Shown here: piece after piece, positions 14,222 through 22,903 of the stretch
Position numbering within the stretch: the stretch's first letter is position 1
Layout: every line of letters starts with the position of its first letter
Source of the DNA: Halocynthiibacter sp049608145
GTDB lineage: Bacteria; Pseudomonadota; Alphaproteobacteria; Rhodobacterales; Rhodobacteraceae
Direction: 5' to 3'
Assembly: GCF_049608145.1 (NCBI RefSeq)
Contig: NZ_JBMYXF010000023.1
Location: 1 to 44,150, forward strand
Length of the DNA: 44,150 bases
The notes under the pieces: generated by a model
Databases searched by the model: none
What the model saw: the letters and a program-made list of their open reading frames with translations, nothing else
What the model was told of the DNA's origin: nothing
Made by a program: the position numbers and the translations under genes

Positions 14222-15025
14222 ATGGCACACGAAAAAAATCACGATTATCACATTCTGGCCCCAAGCTGGCTGCCGCTGATGGCTGCTGTTGCAGGCTTTG
14301 TTATGCTTTACGGCGCGGTCATGTGGATGGCTAAGGATTCCCCTTGGATGTTCTTTGCTGGCTTGGCTGGTACACTGTATGTGATGTTCGCTTGGTGGTC
14401 TGAAATGGTCACCGAAGGTCAAAACGGTGTGGATCACACGCCTGTTGTTCGCATCGGTCTGCGTCTGGGCTTTATCCTGTTTGTGATGTCCGAAGTCATG
14501 TTCTTTGTTGCTTGGTTCTGGGCATTCTTCAAAAACGCCATGTACCCAATGGGCCCAGACAGCCCCGCAATTGACGGTGTTTGGCCGCCGGTTGGCATTG
14601 AAACATTTGATCCGTTCCATCTGCCACTGATCAACACGCTGATTCTGCTGTGTTCCGGCGCGGCTTGTACCTGGGCGCACCACGCTTTGGCCCACGAAAA
14701 CAACCGCAAAGACATGATCAATGGTCTGCTGATCGCTGTTCTGCTGGGCCTCGTGTTCACCTTCTTCCAAGGTTATGAATACAGCCACGCGACCTTTGGT
14801 CTGGGCGGCAGCGTCTATGGCGGCGTCTTCTATATGGCGACGGGTTTCCACGGCTTCCACGTGATCGTAGGCACCATCTTCCTGTTCGTTTGCATGATGC
14901 GCGCACGGGTTGGCCACTTCACCCAGGAACAGCACGTCGGTTTTGAAGCGGCTGCATGGTACTGGCACTTTGTGGATGTTGTATGGCTCTTCTTGTTTGC
15001 GGCTGTTTACATCTGGGGCGCGTAA
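14222..15025 (+). CDS. ctaE: Cytochrome c oxidase subunit III
   Basis: A structural subunit of the aa3 oxidase that stabilises the proton-uptake side. The 267-aa protein has about seven membrane helices and standard subunit III signatures: the HxYHxLxPSWLP-like opening (HDYHILAPSWLP), EVMFFVAWFWAFFKNAM near 90-106, the TLILLCSGAACTWAHHAL segment, FQGYEYSHATFGL and GFHGFHVIVGTIFL, ending with AAAWYWHFVDVVWLFLFAAVYIWG. The GAGGGAA ribosome binding site is clear. A strong terminator follows directly, so it ends the oxidase transcript. Confidence 0.97.
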   Translation: MAHEKNHDYHILAPSWLPLMAAVAGFVMLYGAVMWMAKDSPWMFFAGLAGTLYVMFAWWSEMVTEGQNGVDHTPVVRIGLRLGFILFVMSEVMFFVAWFWAFFKNAMYPMGPDSPAIDGVWPPVGIETFDPFHLPLINTLILLCSGAACTWAHHALAHENNRKDMINGLLIAVLLGLVFTFFQGYEYSHATFGLGGSVYGGVFYMATGFHGFHVIVGTIFLFVCMMRARVGHFTQEQHVGFEAAAWYWHFVDVVWLFLFAAVYIWGA

Positions 15026-15053
15026 GCTTGCACCTTCTGCAAATAACGGTTTT

Positions 15054-15088
15054 AAAGCGCGGGTGGGAACACCTGCGCTTTTTCTTTA
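15054..15088 (+). terminator. Rho-independent terminator of the cta operon
   Basis: AAAGCGCGGGTG (15054-15065) pairs with CACCTGCGCTTT (15070-15081), a 12-bp stem with one G-T pair and a GGAA loop. It is followed by TTCTTT, making a U-rich tail. It lies 28 bp after ctaE and separates it from the SURF1 gene. Confidence 0.85.
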
Positions 15089-15119
15089 GCGTGCAGTGGA
15101 TGGGCAAGCGAGACACAAG

Positions 15120-15794
15120 ATGAACGGCAAACTGATCCTGACACTGGTTTTTGGCATAACAGGCTTGATCATTCTGGTGTGGCTGGGGTCTTGGCAGGTC
15201 TCGCGTCTGGCGTGGAAAACAGATGCGCTTGCTGAAATCGATGCGCGCATTCAGGCCACCGCTGTGGCATTGCCCGAACAACCAGATCCAATAAAGGACC
15301 GCTACCTTCCCGTGACGGTAACAGGCCTTGCCAGTCCTGGCGTGCAGGTTTTTGCAACGGCGAAGAACCAGGGCGCTGGGTATCGGATGATTTCGATCTT
15401 CGACGTGCAGGGGCGCAAGATCCTGTTGGATCGCGGGTTCCGTCGTCAGGACACGGTGGATGATCTGGATACAGCTGTCGAACTAACCGTGACAGGCAAC
15501 CTTCTTTGGCCGGATGAAGTCGATGGTTTTACCCCAGCCCCGGATGGCACCACCTGGTATGCCCGCGACATTCCCGCCATTGCTATGTCGTTGGATGTCG
15601 ATCCCATCCTGATTGTCGCGCGTAACGTGACACCCAATACGTTCATCGCCCGCCCTATGCCGGTAACATCTGATGGCATCCCTAATGATCATTTAGGTTA
15701 CGCAATCACATGGTTTTCCCTGGCATTTATATGGTTGGTGATGACAGCCGCTGTTGTCTGGCGTATCAGACAACAAACACCGAAGCTTCAGTGA
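15120..15794 (+). CDS. SURF1 family cytochrome oxidase biogenesis protein
   Basis: SURF1 proteins help insert heme A into oxidase subunit I. The 224-aa protein has the family plan: an N-terminal membrane helix (about residues 4-24, ending GSWQVSRLAWK), a periplasmic middle containing the YRMISIFDVQGRKILLDRGFR segment, and a C-terminal helix (about 195-215) after NDHLGYAITWFSLA. I use the ATG at 15120; a GTG eight codons upstream is also in frame. It follows the terminator behind ctaE, so it needs its own promoter or read-through. thrC starts 13 bp after its stop. Confidence 0.93.
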   Translation: MNGKLILTLVFGITGLIILVWLGSWQVSRLAWKTDALAEIDARIQATAVALPEQPDPIKDRYLPVTVTGLASPGVQVFATAKNQGAGYRMISIFDVQGRKILLDRGFRRQDTVDDLDTAVELTVTGNLLWPDEVDGFTPAPDGTTWYARDIPAIAMSLDVDPILIVARNVTPNTFIARPMPVTSDGIPNDHLGYAITWFSLAFIWLVMTAAVVWRIRQQTPKLQ

Positions 15795-15807
15795 GCAAAG
15801 CAGAGCG

Positions 15808-17199
15808 ATGAAATATATCTCGACCCGTGGCCAAGCGCCGGAACTATCCTTTGAAGACGCAATGCTGACCGGGCTTGCCCGTGATGGCGGCCTTTATGTG
15901 CCCGAAACCGTGCCAACCCTGACAAAAGCTGAAATCGAAGACATGGCGGGCAAGTCTTACGAAGAAATCGCTTACCGGGTGATGCGTCCCTTTGTTGGGG
16001 ACAGTTTTGGGGATGATGAATTCCGTACCCTGATCAACAACGCCTATGCGGGGTTTGCACATGATGCACGCGCGCCGTTGAAACAGCTTGCCCCGAACCA
16101 TTTCTTGTTGGAATTGTTCCACGGCCCGACGCTGGCCTTCAAAGATTTCGCTATGCAGCTGATTGGGCAAATGTTTCAGGCGGCACTGACCAAACGTGGC
16201 GAACGTGTTGTGATCGTTGGTGCCACGTCTGGCGATACGGGGTCTGCAGCGATTGAGGCTTTCAAAGGCCTCGACAATGTTGATGTCTTCATCATGTTCC
16301 CCGAAGGCCGCGTGTCTGAGGTTCAGCGCCGTCAGATGACCACGCCTTCTGAAAGCAACGTGCATGCGCTTGCGGTCAAAGGTGATTTCGACGACTGCCA
16401 AGCCCGTCTGAAAGACATGTTCAACGACCATGATTTCCGCGATGAAGTTGGTCTTGCAGGTGTGAATTCCATCAACTGGGGCCGGGTGCTGGCGCAGGTT
16501 GTTTATTATTTCTCCTCCGCTGTGTCCCTTGGCGCGCCGCATCGTGAAGTGTCTTTCACCGTGCCAACCGGTAACTTCGGTGACATCTTTGCAGGCTATA
16601 TCGCAAAGAAAATGGGTCTGCCGATCAAAGACCTTGTGATTGCCACAAATCAGAATGATATTTTGCACCGCACTATGGAAACCGGCGCGTATACAAAAGA
16701 GGGTGTAAGCCCTTCCATCAGCCCCTCTATGGATATTCAGGTCAGTTCCAACTTTGAACGTGCCCTGTTTGACGCCTATGAACGTGATGGCGATGCGATC
16801 CGATCTGTGATGAATGACCTGTCAGACAGCGGCAGTTTCACCATCAGCCAAGGCGCAATGGAAGCCCTGCGCGAACAGTTTAAATCTGGTCGTGTTTCCG
16901 AAGAAGAGACCAGCGCAACCATCAAAGACATGTTGCCACGTTCCGGCGAAGTTCTGTGCCCGCATTCTGCGATTGGCGTACGCATTGGTGATCAGCACCT
17001 GTCAGAGGTGCCAATGATCACTTTGGCCACCGCCCATCCTGCGAAGTTCCCGGCAGCTGTGAAAGACGCCTGTGGCGTTGATGTGGGTCTCCCCGCACAT
17101 ATGGCCGATCTGTTTGATCGCAGCGAACGCGTCACCCCTGTGGCCAATGACCTTGATGCGCTGACAAGCCTGATCCGTGCCCGTCTGAAGTCGTCTTAA
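15808..17199 (+). CDS. thrC: Threonine synthase
   Basis: It converts O-phospho-L-homoserine to threonine with pyridoxal phosphate. The 463-aa protein is of the longer bacterial class. The PLP lysine is in GPTLAFKDFAMQ near residues 105-116, and the phosphate-binding GATSGDTGSAAIEAF and TGNFGDIFAGYIAKKMG loops are present. The N-terminal MKYISTRGQAPELSFEDAML block fixes the start at the ATG 15808, just after the SURF1 stop; the frame reaches back into SURF1. It is followed after 3 bp by the M16 peptidase, an arrangement common in Rhodobacteraceae. Confidence 0.97.
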   Translation: MKYISTRGQAPELSFEDAMLTGLARDGGLYVPETVPTLTKAEIEDMAGKSYEEIAYRVMRPFVGDSFGDDEFRTLINNAYAGFAHDARAPLKQLAPNHFLLELFHGPTLAFKDFAMQLIGQMFQAALTKRGERVVIVGATSGDTGSAAIEAFKGLDNVDVFIMFPEGRVSEVQRRQMTTPSESNVHALAVKGDFDDCQARLKDMFNDHDFRDEVGLAGVNSINWGRVLAQVVYYFSSAVSLGAPHREVSFTVPTGNFGDIFAGYIAKKMGLPIKDLVIATNQNDILHRTMETGAYTKEGVSPSISPSMDIQVSSNFERALFDAYERDGDAIRSVMNDLSDSGSFTISQGAMEALREQFKSGRVSEEETSATIKDMLPRSGEVLCPHSAIGVRIGDQHLSEVPMITLATAHPAKFPAAVKDACGVDVGLPAHMADLFDRSERVTPVANDLDALTSLIRARLKSS

Positions 17200-17202
17200 G
17201 AA

Positions 17203-18504
17203 GTGAGTAGCAATTTGAACCAGTCCGCGTCTCAGGCCAGCAGCCTGCAAACCCATACGCTCTCCAACGGCTTTCGCATTGTGACAGAATCCATGCCCGG
17301 CCTTGAAAGCACGACCCTTGGGATCTGGGTGAATGCCGGTGGCCGCAATGAAACAGAGGCGCAGAATGGTATTGCCCATTTCCTTGAACATATGGCGTTT
17401 AAGGGGACGGCGACCCGTTCCGCACTTGATATTGCGGAACAGATCGAAGATGTAGGAGGCTATCTAAACGCCTATACTTCGCGTGAAATGACGGCGTATT
17501 ATGCCCGCGTCTTGGGGGCCGATGTGCCGCTTGCGCTGGATGTGATTGCGGATATTCTGCTGAACCCGACATTTGATCAAGATGAGATCGAAACAGAACG
17601 CGGCGTGATCCTGCAGGAAATCGGTCAGGCACTGGATACACCTGATGATGTGATTTTCGACTGGCTGCAGGAAAAAGCCTATCCCAACCAACCTCTGGGT
17701 CGTACGATCCTTGGCCCCGCTGCAAAGGTCTCCTCCTTCCAGAAGGCTGATCTTGAAAGCTTCATCGGCGCGCATTACGGCCCGGGCAATATGATCCTTG
17801 CCGCTGCAGGGGCCGTGGACCACGATGAACTTGTAAAGCAGGCCGAAGCCTTGTTTGGCAATCACCCTGCACGCCCGACACCTGCGGTGCTTGGTGGCAC
17901 CTATCACGGCGGCGAAGTTCGGGTTGAGAAAGACCTTGAGCAGGCACATTTTGCCCTGGCTTTTGAAGGCCCGGCTTACACAGATGACGCCATCTGGGCG
18001 GCTCAGTTGTATTCGGGCGTTTTGGGCGGGGGCATGTCTTCGCGCCTGTTCCAGGAACTGCGTGAAAAACGTGGCCTTTGCTATACGATCTACGCCCAGG
18101 CCGGTGCCTTTGCCGACAGTGGTATGACCACGATATATGCGGGGACAAGCGGTGATCAGGTCAGAGAACTGGCGCTGGTAACCATTGATGAAATGAAACG
18201 TGCCGCTGATACCATCACGCAGGCTGAACTGGATCGCGCGCGTGCGCAGATGAAAGCGGGCATGCTAATGGGGCTGGAAAGCCCCTCGAACCGCACGGAA
18301 CGCTTGGCCCGGATGACCGCAATCTGGGGCCGTGTGCCCCCGGTGTCGGAAGTGGTTGAAAAGATCGACAGTGTTGATCTCGCGGCACTGCGTAAATTTG
18401 GGGCAGATATGGCTGGAACAGCATCTGCGACGCTTGCGCAATACGGTCCGGTGGCGGGCGCTGCAGATCTGGCGGCCCTGAATGAACGTCGCAAGGTGGG
18501 CTGA
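17203..18504 (+). CDS. M16 family zinc metallopeptidase (mitochondrial processing peptidase-like)
   Basis: A 433-aa pitrilysin/MPP-beta-like protein with the inverted zinc motif HFLEHMAFKGT (HxxEH) near residues 62-72. The third ligand is a glutamate about 75 residues later (ETERGVILQEI). The C-terminal half carries the YSGVLGGGMSSRLFQELREKRGLCY signature of the substrate-gripping domain. The start is a GTG 3 bp after thrC. About 16 residues precede the usual LQTHTLSNGFRIVTE opening, so the true start could be slightly further in. Likely a cytoplasmic or periplasmic peptidase; its substrate is unknown. Its stop overlaps the GNAT start (TGATG). Confidence 0.93.
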   Translation: MSSNLNQSASQASSLQTHTLSNGFRIVTESMPGLESTTLGIWVNAGGRNETEAQNGIAHFLEHMAFKGTATRSALDIAEQIEDVGGYLNAYTSREMTAYYARVLGADVPLALDVIADILLNPTFDQDEIETERGVILQEIGQALDTPDDVIFDWLQEKAYPNQPLGRTILGPAAKVSSFQKADLESFIGAHYGPGNMILAAAGAVDHDELVKQAEALFGNHPARPTPAVLGGTYHGGEVRVEKDLEQAHFALAFEGPAYTDDAIWAAQLYSGVLGGGMSSRLFQELREKRGLCYTIYAQAGAFADSGMTTIYAGTSGDQVRELALVTIDEMKRAADTITQAELDRARAQMKAGMLMGLESPSNRTERLARMTAIWGRVPPVSEVVEKIDSVDLAALRKFGADMAGTASATLAQYGPVAGAADLAALNERRKVG

Positions 18505-19088
18505 TGCTCGGGCGCAAGCGTAATGTCAGACTGGAAACAGAGCGCCTTTATCTGCGCCCACCCCAGCATGGTGATTTCCGAGAATGGGCGGCGCTGCGTC
18601 GCAACAGTCAGGCGTTTCTGACACCTTGGGAACCTGTTTGGTCGAAAGATCACCTGTCCCGCAAGGGGTTTACCAACCGGGTCTATTGGGCACGCCGGTC
18701 CATTGCGCAGGGTACGGCGGTGCCTCTCTTTGTTTTTCGCCGGGCAGATAATTACCTGATTGGTGCGATCACACTGGATACCATCCGTCGCGGCCCGGCA
18801 CAGGCTGCGACGCTGGGCTATTGGATCGGGCATGGATTTGCACGTCAAGGTTATATGCTAGAGGCGCTTCTGGCGATGGAACATTACGCCTTCCGCGATC
18901 TGGATCTGTCCCGTCTTGAGGCCGCTTGCTTGCCTGAAAATAAACCAAGCCGGGGCCTGCTGGAACGATCCGGTTTCAAATACGAAGGTGTCGCACAAAG
19001 TTACCTGCAGATTAATGGTCGTTGGCGCACGCATGTATTATATGCCAATTTGCGTGGGGATCGCCGGGGGAAATCAGACGCGGGTTAA
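18504..19088 (+). CDS. GNAT N-acetyltransferase of the RimJ/RimL type
   Basis: A 194-aa protein whose family acetylates N-terminal amines of ribosomal proteins or other acceptors from acetyl-CoA. The opening RLETERLYLRPPQHGDFREWAALR, the IGAITLDTIRRG strand, and LGYWIGHGFARQGYMLEALLAMEHYAF (acetyl-CoA-binding region, about residues 105-131) are characteristic. ENKPSRGLLERSGFKYEGV gives the last conserved motif. Its ATG overlaps the M16 peptidase stop, so the two are coupled. The second octamer array begins 41 bp after its stop. The acceptor is unknown. Confidence 0.9.
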   Translation: MLGRKRNVRLETERLYLRPPQHGDFREWAALRRNSQAFLTPWEPVWSKDHLSRKGFTNRVYWARRSIAQGTAVPLFVFRRADNYLIGAITLDTIRRGPAQAATLGYWIGHGFARQGYMLEALLAMEHYAFRDLDLSRLEAACLPENKPSRGLLERSGFKYEGVAQSYLQINGRWRTHVLYANLRGDRRGKSDAG

Positions 19089-19129
19089 GTATTTTTTACT
19101 TACTACGACCTGAAGAAGGCGCATTTTCA

Positions 19130-19190
19130 CCGGAAAACCGGAAAACCGGAAAACCGGAAAACCGGAAAACCGGAAAACCGGAAAACCGGA
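19130..19190. repeat. Second tandem array of the octamer CCGGAAAA, about 7.6 copies
   Basis: The same unit in the same orientation as at 2713-2829, about half the length and without internal errors. It sits between the GNAT stop and the FAD oxidoreductase start, with no other recognisable element in the spacer. Apparent frames running through it, on both strands, are artefacts of a unit that contains no stop codon in any frame. Confidence 0.95.
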
Positions 19191-19251
19191 CAGGGCGCTT
19201 CTTGCTTGAAACTCAGGCCTGCCCATGATCACTTCAAAACCGGAGGCCCAC

Positions 19252-20667
19252 ATGTTGAACCCTGCGAATCCGGAATTCATTTCTCATCTGACCAACCGCT
19301 TCGGCACGGATCTTTTGCGTCCCGATACTGGGCTGTACCTTGAAGAACCCCGTAAACGCATTATGGGTCACGCTGGCGCTATCATCGCCCCGAGAAATAC
19401 GCGTGAAGTCTCCGAGATCCTAAAATTTTGCAACGAACGTCAGGTTGGGGTGATCCCTTTTGGAGGCGGCACCGGGCTTGTTGGGGGCCAGATTATGTCT
19501 GCCGATCAGGGGCCTTTACCTTTGATCCTGTCGATGGAACGCATGAACCAGTTGCGCAATATTTTCCCTTCAGAAAATGTACTGATCGCAGAAGCTGGCA
19601 TGACCTTATCCGCCGTTCAGGATGCCGCGGAACAGGCCGATCGTCTTTTCCCTCTGTCCCTTGCCTCCGAAGGCACCTGTCAGATTGGCGGCAATCTGGC
19701 CACAAATGCGGGCGGGGTAAATGTGCTGCGCTATGGCAATACCCGTGATCTGTGCCTTGGGGTCGAGGCAGTGCTGGCGGATGGTACGATATTGAACAAT
19801 CTATCGCGCCTTAGTAAGGACAACACCGGGTATGATTTAAAAAACCTGTTGATCGGGGCGGAAGGCACGCTGGGCATAATCACGGCTGCCAGTCTGCGTT
19901 TGTCCCCCCGTCCTGCCCGGGTTGGAACGGCGATCCTTGTCGTGCGTGATCCGACTGCGGCGCTTGAATTGCTCGGGCGCGCACGCGATATTTCGGGGGG
20001 CGGCGTATCGGCCTTTGAGCTGATATCTGGTACTGGGATGGGGTTTGTGCGGGATACTCTGCCCGACATTCATCAACCCTTTTCTGACCTTCCAGACTGG
20101 TCGGTTCTTGTGGAATTGGGCCTGCCCCAGGCGCTAAACCCCGAAACATTGTTGGAAGAACTTTTTGTAGCGGGGGCCGAGGCAGGATTGGTGTCTGATG
20201 GTGTCATCGCCCAATCCCTTGGGCAACGTGCGCAATTGTGGTCTTTGCGAGAACATATCCCAGCGGCCAACAAAAAAGTCGGTGCGATTGTCAGTCATGA
20301 CATTTCGCTGCCCTTGTCATCTCTGGCTGATTTCATCCCGCAGGGTATGGCGAAAATTGCAGAAATTGCGCCTGTGAGGGTGAACTGCTTTGGTCACCTT
20401 GGCGATGGCAATCTGCACTACAATGTTTTCCCTCCGGCTGGGGAACCCTGTGATAGCTGGGCACATATGAAAGAAAAAATTGAACGCCTTGTGCATGATT
20501 TGGTGCATGAATACGGCGGATCTTTCAGCGCCGAACATGGGGTTGGGCGTATGAAGGCGGGCGAATTAAACCGCTATGCCGATCCGGCGAAACGCCTGAT
20601 GATGCAACAGATCAAACTGGCGTTGGATCCACGGGGGATCATGAACCCCGGGGCCGTTCTGGCATGA
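19252..20667 (+). CDS. FAD-linked oxidoreductase, GlcD / D-2-hydroxyacid dehydrogenase type
   Basis: A 471-aa flavoprotein that oxidises a 2-hydroxyacid such as glycolate, D-lactate or D-2-hydroxyglutarate. The N-terminal FAD-binding domain has VGVIPFGGGTGLVGGQ and the SEGTCQIGGNLATNAGG loop. The C-terminal FAD-oxidase domain has NCFGHLGDGNLHYNVFPP and GSFSAEHGVGRMK, with the histidines used for substrate and metal binding. A GGAGG box sets the start at the ATG 19252; another ATG nine codons upstream lacks a good ribosome binding site. No GlcE or GlcF gene adjoins it, so it is probably a single-subunit dehydrogenase rather than part of a glycolate oxidase complex. Confidence 0.92.
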   Translation: MLNPANPEFISHLTNRFGTDLLRPDTGLYLEEPRKRIMGHAGAIIAPRNTREVSEILKFCNERQVGVIPFGGGTGLVGGQIMSADQGPLPLILSMERMNQLRNIFPSENVLIAEAGMTLSAVQDAAEQADRLFPLSLASEGTCQIGGNLATNAGGVNVLRYGNTRDLCLGVEAVLADGTILNNLSRLSKDNTGYDLKNLLIGAEGTLGIITAASLRLSPRPARVGTAILVVRDPTAALELLGRARDISGGGVSAFELISGTGMGFVRDTLPDIHQPFSDLPDWSVLVELGLPQALNPETLLEELFVAGAEAGLVSDGVIAQSLGQRAQLWSLREHIPAANKKVGAIVSHDISLPLSSLADFIPQGMAKIAEIAPVRVNCFGHLGDGNLHYNVFPPAGEPCDSWAHMKEKIERLVHDLVHEYGGSFSAEHGVGRMKAGELNRYADPAKRLMMQQIKLALDPRGIMNPGAVLA

Positions 20668-20694
20668 ATCGGAAAATATAGGTGCAAAAAAACA

Positions 20695-20719
20695 ACCGCC
20701 CTGCGCAGGGCAGGGCGGT
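20695..20719 (-). terminator. Rho-independent terminator of apt (possibly bidirectional)
   Basis: ACCGCCCTG (20695-20703) pairs perfectly with CAGGGCGGT (20711-20719) around a 7-base loop. On the minus strand it is followed by TG and seven T (20686-20692), so it ends the apt transcript. Read on plus it lies 27 bp after the FAD oxidoreductase, with only a weak T run. A separate small hairpin (GTCCGT/ACGGAC, 20750-20766) lies between it and apt. Confidence 0.85.
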
Positions 20720-20847
20720 CGGTACTTTTACGTGTGTTTTGCAAGCAGCGTCCGTGGGTAACGGACAAGTTCAGTCTTAGAGCCTAAGTGTTACCGAAAG
20801 GTTTACAGAAACCATGAAAATTAGAACGTCAGCAAAAAAAACTTACC

Positions 20848-21381
20848 TTACACCCCGTCAAATTCGCAAAGACTGTATACATCCATTCCAAGTGCTTCCA
20901 GCTTCTTACGTCCGCCCAGTTCCGGTAGATCGATGACAAAGGCACATCCAATGATGTCCGCACCAAGGCGTTCCAGCAGTTTAATCCCGGCTTCTGCAGT
21001 GCCACCTGTCGCCAGAAGGTCATCCACAACCAGCACACGTTCACCGGGCTTTAGGGCGTCATCGTGAATTTCAACAATCGCTTCGCCATATTCCAGTTTG
21101 TAATCTTGGCTGATTGTTGTGCCGGGCAGCTTGCCCTTTTTACGTACAGGCACAAAACCTACGGACAGCTGATGTGCGATCGCACCGCCCAGGATAAAGC
21201 CGCGCGCTTCGAGCCCGACGACCTTATCAATGGGTTGTCCGGCATAGGGGTGCAGCAGTTGATCAATCGCCATACGAAACCCACGCGGGTCCGAAAACAA
21301 TGTGGTTACATCGCGAAACATGATGCCCTCATGGGGGAAATCCACAATCGTGCGAATGTAATCTTTGACGTCTTTTTTCAT
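20848..21381 (-). CDS. apt: Adenine phosphoribosyltransferase
   Basis: It converts adenine plus PRPP to AMP. The 177-aa protein is standard length, with the PRPP-binding motif VLVVDDLLATGGTA near residues 119-132 and the EARGFILGGAIA and RKKGKLPG segments typical of Apt. It is the last gene of a minus-strand run in which mtnP is also found. MtnP produces free adenine from methylthioadenosine, so the two are steps of one recovery route. Its start overlaps the DUF418 stop by four bases (ATGA), indicating coupled translation. Confidence 0.97.
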   Translation of the reverse strand: MKKDVKDYIRTIVDFPHEGIMFRDVTTLFSDPRGFRMAIDQLLHPYAGQPIDKVVGLEARGFILGGAIAHQLSVGFVPVRKKGKLPGTTISQDYKLEYGEAIVEIHDDALKPGERVLVVDDLLATGGTAEAGIKLLERLGADIIGCAFVIDLPELGGRKKLEALGMDVYSLCEFDGV

Positions 21382-22409
21382 CTCACTTTGCCTTCTGTGG
21401 TGAGCCGCATCAGACCCTCAAGCGGGCCGCGTTTGAACTTACAGAACCAGAGGCGTGCAAACAATGCGGCAATCGCGCAAAATGCGAGAGACGTCATGAA
21501 AACTGCGCCCGTGGACAGGCTACCATCCAGTTTGCCGAACCCTTCAAGTGTTCCCATACCCAGATAGATATGCGCCATGTATAATGTCAGGCTCATCTTG
21601 CCAGGGGCGGCCAGAAAGTTGCCTAGGCGCAGGTGATCTAGGGCAGGGGTGATCAACAGAATTAAACCCAATGTTGCAAGTGCCGTGCCAGACCCGGCCA
21701 GAATGTAAAATGGCGTTGGCGGGATGGGATGAATGGAAACGATGTCGGTAAATTCCGTATCCAAGCGTATCAGTCCAGCGCTGAATGCCCAGGTTGCAAC
21801 TGTCGTGACCGTCCCCCAGATGAGAAGGCGAAGCTGTATCCGTGGCGTCGCCAGATCCAATCGCCCCACCCACATGCCAATTAACAGAAATGCGGCCCAT
21901 GGAAAAACCGGATGCCAGCCATTGTACAATGAATTGCGCAGAAATCCGGGGATGGTCCAGAAATCTGCGTATTTTAACGTCTCGAAATCCCAGCCATGTT
22001 CATAGTCAAAGACAAACAATGCAATATAGCCGATCAGCATAATCGCGCCTGCACCGATCAGCAATCCCCGGTTTGATATCCGGGTGAACAGCATTCCAAT
22101 TAGGAAATACAATGCATAGAAATGCAGTATATCTGCATCAAAAATAACCATATCCATCATGCCAATGATGAACAGAAACACTGCCCGGCGCAAAGACAAG
22201 TGCCATGGTTGTCGTCCGCTTGCATGCCCCAAGGTGAAGCCAATACCGGCAAGAACAACAAACAACGCGGCCGCCCGCCCTTCAAGACTGTTGGTCAAAA
22301 GACTGGGCAGATCCGCACCGGCATCCACATGTGCAGCGATGCGAAAATTCACCAGAACCATGCCGGTAAAGGCCATGAACCGTGCAATATCAATCCCTGT
22401 CAGGCGCAT
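21378..22409 (-). CDS. DUF418-like polytopic membrane protein
   Basis: A 343-aa protein with about eight to ten hydrophobic helices. The opening RLTGIDIARFMAFTGMVLVNF and the later NSLYNGWHPVFPWAAFLLIGMWVGRLDL and APGKMSLTLYMAHIYLG blocks are typical of DUF418/DUF1624 membrane proteins, related to acyltransferase-3-like transporters. No substrate is known for such proteins. AGGGA precedes the ATG at 22409, 11 bp after the DUF2269 stop. The gene is coupled by an ATGA overlap to apt, so its level is tied to adenine salvage. A role in purine or sulfur-compound transport is only a guess from position. Confidence 0.85.
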   Translation of the reverse strand: MRLTGIDIARFMAFTGMVLVNFRIAAHVDAGADLPSLLTNSLEGRAAALFVVLAGIGFTLGHASGRQPWHLSLRRAVFLFIIGMMDMVIFDADILHFYALYFLIGMLFTRISNRGLLIGAGAIMLIGYIALFVFDYEHGWDFETLKYADFWTIPGFLRNSLYNGWHPVFPWAAFLLIGMWVGRLDLATPRIQLRLLIWGTVTTVATWAFSAGLIRLDTEFTDIVSIHPIPPTPFYILAGSGTALATLGLILLITPALDHLRLGNFLAAPGKMSLTLYMAHIYLGMGTLEGFGKLDGSLSTGAVFMTSLAFCAIAALFARLWFCKFKRGPLEGLMRLTTEGKVR

Positions 22410-22420
22410 ATGTGATTTCC

Positions 22421-22903
22421 CTAATAAATAACCGGCTTTGTGATCATCAACCAGAATATCCCTGTCAACCCAATGAAGGCAGGCCAGCCGAGGGCGAACC
22501 ATATACGATATAAACGGAAGGCCTCATCTGGCAAAGGGTCGGAGGTTGTCAGCGCGTCCTTGGCCAAGTCACGGATGCGGATTTGCAGGTGAACCACCGG
22601 GAGCCAACAGATCAGCGCAATTCCATACAGAACATAGGTTGCGATCAACCAGCTTTCGGTCAGGGGCCAGCCCTGAAGCCATATCAGCCAAAGACCAGTT
22701 GCTGGCTGAATGATCCCTGCCGGGGTTGTGAAAACCCAATCTGCGATAACAACGCCCGAGGCCACTGAATGTACGGTTTCAACCCGGCCCTTTCGGGCCA
22801 AATGCATGGCCCAGACCATCTGAAATGCGGTACCGATGCCCGTGCCGAATAAAACGGTGGAACACAGAATATGCGCCCATTTCACAATGAAAAACCAATC
22901 CAT
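22421..22903 (-). CDS. DUF2269-like four-helix membrane protein
   Basis: 160 aa starting MDWFFIVKWAHILCSTVLFGTGIGTAF at an ATG that overlaps the stop of the upstream SDR/DoxX gene (TGATG). Four membrane helices are visible, with a His/Trp-rich first helix (KWAHILCS), GVVIADWVFTTPAGIIQPATGLWL in the middle and a last helix near WFALGWPAFIGLTGIFWLMI. These features match DUF2269 integral membrane proteins of unknown function. An upstream extension of this frame lies inside the SDR gene and is not part of it. It probably forms a unit with the upstream SDR/DoxX protein. Confidence 0.85.
   Translation of the reverse strand: MDWFFIVKWAHILCSTVLFGTGIGTAFQMVWAMHLARKGRVETVHSVASGVVIADWVFTTPAGIIQPATGLWLIWLQGWPLTESWLIATYVLYGIALICWLPVVHLQIRIRDLAKDALTTSDPLPDEAFRLYRIWFALGWPAFIGLTGIFWLMITKPVIY

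Noticed and set aside
14105..14968. 287-codon minus frame opposite ctaG/ctaE
   Set aside because: It is antisense to well-identified genes, rich in His/Gln/Asn as expected from reversed codon use, and shows no family features.
15844..16668. 274-codon minus frame opposite thrC
   Set aside because: Antisense shadow of thrC with no recognisable domain or ribosome binding site.
19022..19280. Similar frames through the second octamer array
   Set aside because: Same artefact, and they overlap the real GNAT and FAD oxidoreductase genes or their spacer.
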